From: an uncultured bacterium
Lineage (GTDB): Bacteria > Planctomycetota > Phycisphaerae > Phycisphaerales > SM1A02
DNA: 36,864 bases
Assembly (NCBI GenBank): GCA_903961015.1
Contig: CAJCCX010000126.1
Span: 1-36,864 of the forward strand
Direction of reading: 5' to 3'
Part shown: piece after piece, positions 33,379 to 36,864 of the stretch
How the letters are laid out: every line of letters starts with the position of its first letter
Position numbering within the stretch: position 1 is the stretch's first letter
Position numbers and translations under genes: made by a program
Notes under the pieces: model-generated
What the model was told of the DNA's origin: nothing
What the model saw: the letters and a program-made list of their open reading frames with translations, nothing else
Databases searched by the model: none

Positions 33379-34354
33379 AAAGTCCAGGGCCACGAACATC
33401 GACTCCCGGAGTGATGCGAGACCAGCGATCAAGATTCAATCCACTCGCGCGTGCCCACGTCTTTGCATCTCTCTGGGAAAATCCAAGGTGCTGATGACCC
33501 ATCGTTGTGCGATATTCACTTCTATCATGTTCGACCATATCGATGACGAGCAATCGTCCCCCCACCTTGATTGTGCGAGCCAATTCGATGACCGCCGCAG
33601 ATGGATCGTCGACATGATGAAAGAGCAGCATCGCAACTGCTGCATCGAGCGCGCAATCCTTCAACGGCAATTTCATCACATCACCTTGGCGAAATTCAAT
33701 ATTGCGTACGCCGCTCAGTCTGCGCTTGGCAGCGTCGATCATCGCCGCCTCGCGGTCGATTGCTAGAACTCGTCCAACATACGGAGCGATTCTCTGCGAA
33801 ACCTCGCCAGTTCCACAACCAATATCCGCAACAACCCACTTGGGATCTAAGAGTCCCAAGACCGCATCGGAACCAATGACCTCTCCGAAAAGTGTGCGAC
33901 GAATCGAATCCCATTCCCCGCCAATTCTCCCGAAGAAACCAGTACTTCCCAATCTGCGAGATGCGATGACTGCTGCAAGTCTTGCATCATCATCGTTTGA
34001 TTGCGGAGTTGATTCCAATCGCGTGCGCGTCAATGTCCACAGTGCGCGAACCTCGCTCGAAAGTACAGAGGAATCAGCTCGGTACAAACTTGTTGTTCCT
34101 TCCACACGGCGTGTCACAAACTGCGCATCAAAGAGTGGCTTGATGTGCCGACTCGCTGTTGACTGTGGCATCTGCAGCGCTCGTGCAATTTCTCCAACCG
34201 CCAACTCGTGTGCTTCAAGTGCTCGCAAGACTCGAAGTCGAGCGGGGTCGCTCAACATAGCAAGCAGCGCAGCCCACTCCTTCGTGGACATCACTTTGGA
34301 ATCGGATCGCAACGAATTCGTTGATGCGCCTCGCGCTCGCGAATCACGTGGCAT
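33344..34354 (-). CDS. ArsR-family regulator fused to a SAM methyltransferase-like domain (SahR-like)
   Basis: A 336-aa protein. Residues about 22-100 are an ArsR winged helix (ALLAMLSDPARLRVLRALEAHELAVGEIARAL, STASRHIKPL as recognition helix). Residues about 165-290 are a class I methyltransferase fold with VVADIGCGTGEVSQRIAP and VLAIDREAAM. This architecture is that of SahR, which senses S-adenosylhomocysteine and controls ahcY and methionine genes in Proteobacteria. ahcY lies 2.6 kb away, so regulation of it is plausible. It follows the TPR lipoprotein gene by 20 nt. ATG 34354 is used; ATG 34291 (at the domain start) is the alternative. Confidence 0.82.
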   Translation of the reverse strand: MPRDSRARGASTNSLRSDSKVMSTKEWAALLAMLSDPARLRVLRALEAHELAVGEIARALQMPQSTASRHIKPLFDAQFVTRRVEGTTSLYRADSSVLSSEVRALWTLTRTRLESTPQSNDDDARLAAVIASRRLGSTGFFGRIGGEWDSIRRTLFGEVIGSDAVLGLLDPKWVVADIGCGTGEVSQRIAPYVGRVLAIDREAAMIDAAKRRLSGVRNIEFRQGDVMKLPLKDCALDAAVAMLLFHHVDDPSAAVIELARTIKVGGRLLVIDMVEHDRSEYRTTMGHQHLGFSQRDAKTWARASGLNLDRWSRITPGVDVRGPGLFSALMTRRPKG

Positions 34355-34374
34355 TCGTTTGAATTTCCATCTCG

Positions 34375-35058
34375 TTAAATACCCGGCGGCAATGCAGTCG
34401 ATGCATCGAGCGGGACACCTTGCATTTGAAGCGCTTGAATCACGCGGGGATCGGATGCGGATATTCCGTATGCCTGACGCAGGCGACGCGTCGCTTCTGC
34501 CTTGTTTCCAAGGCTGAATTGCAACATCGCCAATTGATAGTACGGCTCGGTCGTGCGCGGTCGCACTGCGCCGCTATCCACTTCGATTGCAGATTGAAAT
34601 GCGAGAATCGCGCTGTCATTATCTTTCAACTTGATCGCGTACAAACCCAGAATGAGATATGGCTCAGTTCGACCAAGCGACGCACCAGCGCCACGCAGAA
34701 GTTGAAAGAGTTGCCCTGTGTCGCCTTGGCGATACATCACTTCCGCGAGCGCTTCAATGATTTCCATGTTGCCCGGCGAATGATCGTTTGCAGTCTCGAG
34801 ACAACGACGCGCAGTTACAAGGTCTCCTAATTGAGACATCGCAACGCCATAGCCATATTCACCTTTCCAAAGTCCAGGCGAATTGATTGTGACAGGTTGA
34901 AATTCGTCAGCAGCTTTCTGCCATTCACCAAATTCGAGATAGTGATTTCCCAAATCGATCGACTGCTCTGTCGAACGAGGACTTTGACAACCTGCAAGAG
35001 TCATCGAAATCGAGGCGAACGAAAAGGCGATCCATCGCACGGTAGTGTGGCAGTCCAT
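34375..35058 (-). CDS. TPR-containing lipoprotein
   Basis: A 227-aa protein. The signal peptide ends in the lipobox MTLAGC (C24). About five TPR-like helix pairs follow (NHYLEFGEWQKAADEF, VAMSQLGDLVTARRCLETA, EVMYRQGDTGQLFQLL, AIKLKDNDSAILAFQSAI, LAMLQFSLGNKAEATRRL), which would bind other proteins at the membrane. ATG 35058 is fixed by TACAAT 8 nt upstream; two ATG/GTG codons farther up are less likely. First gene of a unit with the SahR-like regulator. Confidence 0.82.
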   Translation of the reverse strand: MDCHTTVRWIAFSFASISMTLAGCQSPRSTEQSIDLGNHYLEFGEWQKAADEFQPVTINSPGLWKGEYGYGVAMSQLGDLVTARRCLETANDHSPGNMEIIEALAEVMYRQGDTGQLFQLLRGAGASLGRTEPYLILGLYAIKLKDNDSAILAFQSAIEVDSGAVRPRTTEPYYQLAMLQFSLGNKAEATRRLRQAYGISASDPRVIQALQMQGVPLDASTALPPGI

Positions 35059-35066
35059 TAAGAAAG

Positions 35067-35072
35067 ATTGTA
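35067..35072 (-). promoter_or_regulatory. -10-like TACAAT for the TPR lipoprotein
   Basis: Minus-strand TACAAT plus 8 nt precede ATG 35058. It overlaps by two bases (35071-35072) the plus-strand hexamer for the divergent gene. Confidence 0.55.
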
Positions 35073-35076
35073 CGGT
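35071..35076 (+). promoter_or_regulatory. -10-like TACGGT for the divergent gene
   Basis: TACGGT plus CATCCTT (7 nt) precede GTG 35084. The two polymerases could not occupy these overlapping elements together. Confidence 0.5.
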
Positions 35077-35083
35077 CATCCTT

Positions 35084-35503
35084 GTGGAACGACGAGCCGA
35101 CAATATCTGGCTGCCTATGGCTCTTGCACGGCACGATGTCCTGGGGGGAAACTTTCACTTTGACTGGTTCTTAGGGCGAATTGCGGAATGCGCCGATGAC
35201 GATGCGCGAGTCGTTCGCACAATGCGATGCCACTCCCGCATCGACGTGTCCCTTGCCGCCGAGGGCATCGCTATAGAACCGCTCGATGATCATCGCTGGT
35301 TCTATCTGCATCTCGGCAAGCAACACGAACTTTCGCAAGGTCGAGGCGTGGTCACTCCGATGGCGCGCGGAGGGTGGCGAAAAATTGAAGCAACCGTTGG
35401 ATCGGCCAATGAGAACATTGAATTGCGCTGGGATGCGGATCCAACGATTCGCCGATGTTGCATCACTCCCCCGCCTGGAAGTCGTCTGCTCACTTTGGAT
35501 TAG
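35084..35503 (+). CDS. Hypothetical protein
   Basis: A 139-aa soluble protein without signal peptide, membrane segment or motif I recognise. It contains His/Trp-rich stretches (GGNFHFDWFLGR, HRWFYLHLGKQHEL) and ends in TPPPGSRLLTLD. GTG 35084 is chosen by the upstream hexamer; ATG 35117 is the alternative. It is divergent from the TPR lipoprotein and overlaps the convergent flavin reductase by 14 bp. Balanced amino acid use and a clean open frame support it over the antisense frame. Confidence 0.6.
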   Translation: MERRADNIWLPMALARHDVLGGNFHFDWFLGRIAECADDDARVVRTMRCHSRIDVSLAAEGIAIEPLDDHRWFYLHLGKQHELSQGRGVVTPMARGGWRKIEATVGSANENIELRWDADPTIRRCCITPPPGSRLLTLD

Positions 35504-36110
35504 GCTTCGCATATGGAAATCGTGCAATGCGCTGCGCTTGAAAATATGTGTCAAGTCCGCTGATACACGCTACCTGCGCATCCTCGAGTCGAAGGCTTCC
35601 GTCTGAATCGACAAGACCATCGTTGATGAAAACGTGATCGATTTGACCGATCATCAGCCGGGTGTCATTCAATTCGATTTTAATCTCTTGGACAAAGCGC
35701 ATCCCGATCTGCACTGGGGCTTCTTGCACAAATGGCGCAGTGAATCCCATTGCATATCGAGGGGTGAAACCACACGCCTTGAATTCAGAAATATCTTTTT
35801 CAAACCGCGCAGATGTGTGATGCGCCTGCTCCACATGCGCCGCCGAAACATGATTGATTGTGAAAAAGCCAGACGCAATAATGTTTTTGTATGTATGACT
35901 TTGTTCGCCGATTGGTCGCTGAATGAAGCCAAGAAGCGCGGGATCGGAACCGAGGTGCACAACCGAACTGAAAATTGCCAGGTTTTCAACTCCATCACTC
36001 CCAAGAGTGCCGATCAGATTCGCCGGCTTATAGCCACTGAGACTGTTGACCAGATTGACGCGAAAGTTGCGTTCCATCTGAAGAATTCCCGCTCGATCGA
36101 AATGTTGCAT
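35490..36110 (-). CDS. Flavin reductase-like domain protein (FMN-binding split barrel)
   Basis: A 206-aa protein of the flavin reductase-like/FMN-binding split-barrel family: NSLSGYKPANLIGTLGSDGVENLAIFSSV, then FFTINHVS and IGQIDHVFIND are the family's strands. Such proteins reduce or bind FMN, often as partners of monooxygenases, but no partner is adjacent. ATG 36110 has TACATT 5 nt upstream; GTG 36125 and ATG 36077 are also possible. Divergent from the DUF456 gene. Confidence 0.85.
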   Translation of the reverse strand: MQHFDRAGILQMERNFRVNLVNSLSGYKPANLIGTLGSDGVENLAIFSSVVHLGSDPALLGFIQRPIGEQSHTYKNIIASGFFTINHVSAAHVEQAHHTSARFEKDISEFKACGFTPRYAMGFTAPFVQEAPVQIGMRFVQEIKIELNDTRLMIGQIDHVFINDGLVDSDGSLRLEDAQVACISGLDTYFQAQRIARFPYAKPNPK

Positions 36111-36115
36111 AATGA

Positions 36116-36121
36116 AATGTA
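36116..36121 (-). promoter_or_regulatory. -10-like TACATT, predicted leaderless start
   Basis: Minus-strand TACATT plus 5 nt precede ATG 36110 of the flavin reductase gene. Confidence 0.45.
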
Positions 36122-36139
36122 GCACCCCGGCTGTTGCGC

Positions 36140-36145
36140 TAGCCT
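36140..36145 (+). promoter_or_regulatory. -10-like TAGCCT, predicted leaderless start
   Basis: TAGCCT plus CCCACCC (7 nt) precede ATG 36153 of the DUF456 gene. Confidence 0.55.
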
Positions 36146-36152
36146 CCCACCC

Positions 36153-36692
36153 ATGTGGATGGTCTATTCAACTGCGACAATCTTCGCGCTACTCGCGGGA
36201 ATATTTGGAATATCGATCATCTTTGGATTGCCGGGTATTTGGTTCATGATTGTGCTGGCAGTTGCCAATGAAGTTGTCGATGCTTGGTGGTTGGGGTCGC
36301 AAGGCGGATGGTTTGCGTGGTCGGCAATTGGAGTTGCAGTCATTATCGCACTCGGTGCCGAAGCAGTGGAATTTCTTGCGGGTGCTGCGGGCGCGAAAGC
36401 TGGTGGCGCATCGAAGTGGGGAATGATTGGCGCGCTGATCGGCGGAGTAATTGGCGCACTCGTCGGAACAATATTCATTCCAATTCCACTTATTGGAACG
36501 CTTGCAGGCGCGATGCTCGGCGCTGCAGTTGGCGCAATCTGCGGAGAAATCGGCGGAGGCGGAAGATCTCTGAAAGGTTCGATCGCACCCGCTGCAGGTG
36601 CGGCGGGCGGGCGACTTGTCGGCACGCTAGCCAAGATTCCATTTGCTGTTGCTGCGTGGCTCGTGTTAGTTGTCGGCGCGTTTTGGCGATGA
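36153..36692 (+). CDS. DUF456 membrane protein
   Basis: A 179-aa protein with several Gly/Ala-rich hydrophobic segments. It has the DUF456 order: an N-terminal hydrophobic pair with GLPGIWFMIVLAV, a central AEAVEFLAGAAGAKAGGASKWG, and glycine-zipper stretches GALIGGVIGALVGTIFIPIP and GALAGAMLGAAVG-like repeats. Function of the family is unknown; glycine zippers suggest oligomers in the membrane. It ends 15 nt before the convergent hisS fragment. Confidence 0.85.
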   Translation: MWMVYSTATIFALLAGIFGISIIFGLPGIWFMIVLAVANEVVDAWWLGSQGGWFAWSAIGVAVIIALGAEAVEFLAGAAGAKAGGASKWGMIGALIGGVIGALVGTIFIPIPLIGTLAGAMLGAAVGAICGEIGGGGRSLKGSIAPAAGAAGGRLVGTLAKIPFAVAAWLVLVVGAFWR

Positions 36693-36707
36693 ATCACCCA
36701 AGTTTTT

Positions 36708-36864
36708 TCACGCGCACGCGTGCGTGATCTTCTCGACGATCTCCGCAACTGGAACGAGCGACTGCGAATTCGCATCGAGATCCTTCAGGGCAACCATCCC
36801 CTGCTCGAGTTCTGCGCCGATGATCACGGCGAATCTCGAACGACACTTTCCCGCTTCGCTGAGA
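36708..36864 (-). CDS. hisS: Histidine-tRNA ligase, C-terminal fragment (runs off the window)
   Basis: The last 51 codons of a minus-strand gene entering from beyond the right edge, stop at 36708-36710. The chain CRSRFAVIIGAELEQGMVALKDLDANSQ then VPVAEIVEKI matches the anticodon-binding domain of histidyl-tRNA synthetase (ARYAxxIGxxELxxGxVxVKDL...qxxVxxxeL). It was read by hand from the reverse strand. The call rests on the C-terminus only; another class II synthetase with the same domain is possible. Confidence 0.72.
   Translation of the reverse strand, partial: LSEAGKCRSRFAVIIGAELEQGMVALKDLDANSQSLVPVAEIVEKITHACA

Noticed and set aside
35171-35554. A 127-aa minus-strand gene opposite 35084-35503
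   Set aside because: It has no start signal, overlaps the flavin reductase 3' end, and the plus-strand frame has better composition and a start hexamer.

Overview
The window looks like chromosome of a free-living, Gram-negative-type bacterium of roughly even base composition. My best guess is Planctomycetota, Phycisphaerae-like, at moderate confidence. The pointers are lipoproteins with GC lipoboxes, a DUF1573 lipoprotein, a Gly-Asn-Asp-x-Tyr repeat protein, a three-fold CC-x-x-C metal-site protein, a small Hc1-type histone-like protein, heptose genes (GmhB plus a GT9 transferase), and canonical operons broken into single genes (nuoB and atpD each stand alone). Coding density is very high and many genes overlap by 4 bases (ATGA/GTGA). 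I saw no rRNA, tRNA, CRISPR array, IS element or prophage.

Layout. 1-2.8 kb: a terminator of an upstream gene, queE, then (minus) a DUF429 protein, a small FmdB-like protein and an RluB-type pseudouridine synthase. 2.8-7.4 kb: an exported repeat protein, a coupled YihY/BrkB - STAS - lipoprotein set, and orphan nuoB. 7.4-9.9 kb: class I aminotransferase (minus) and phosphofructokinase. 9.9-14.6 kb: a tightly coupled run gmhB - GT9 - plsY - purB - ISOC-type hydrolase, mixing envelope and purine functions. 14.7-18.1 kb: Hc1-like protein (minus), FabZ-like dehydratase, manA, orphan atpD, then a 40-bp tandem hairpin repeat. 18.3-21.9 kb: SmpA/BamE-like lipoprotein, M3-like peptidase, and an AbiEi-DUF559 gene bounded by two directly repeated 45-nt hairpins. 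21.9-24.3 kb: iscS-iscU-iscA (minus) under a promoter with a Fur-like palindrome, with a 30-bp triple repeat between iscS and iscU. 24.3-30.8 kb: panC, a double-thioredoxin-fold exported protein, polyprenyl synthase, methyltransferase, DUF1573 lipoprotein, ahcY. 30.9-36.9 kb: metal-site protein, amidase, an ArsR-methyltransferase fusion resembling SahR, a TPR lipoprotein, an unknown protein, a flavin reductase, DUF456 protein and the 3' end of hisS.

Three themes tie the region together. First, most operon-leading genes carry a TANNNT hexamer 5-8 nt before the start codon and no Shine-Dalgarno sequence, the pattern expected of leaderless transcripts. A minority (Hc1-like protein, pfk, manA, iscS, iscA, ahcY) instead have SD sequences. 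Second, ahcY has a palindrome at its predicted transcription start, and an ArsR-methyltransferase regulator of the SahR type lies about 2.6 kb away. Third, the hairpin-bounded AbiEi-DUF559 unit looks like a discrete movable or repeated cassette; it is my main candidate for something not well described.
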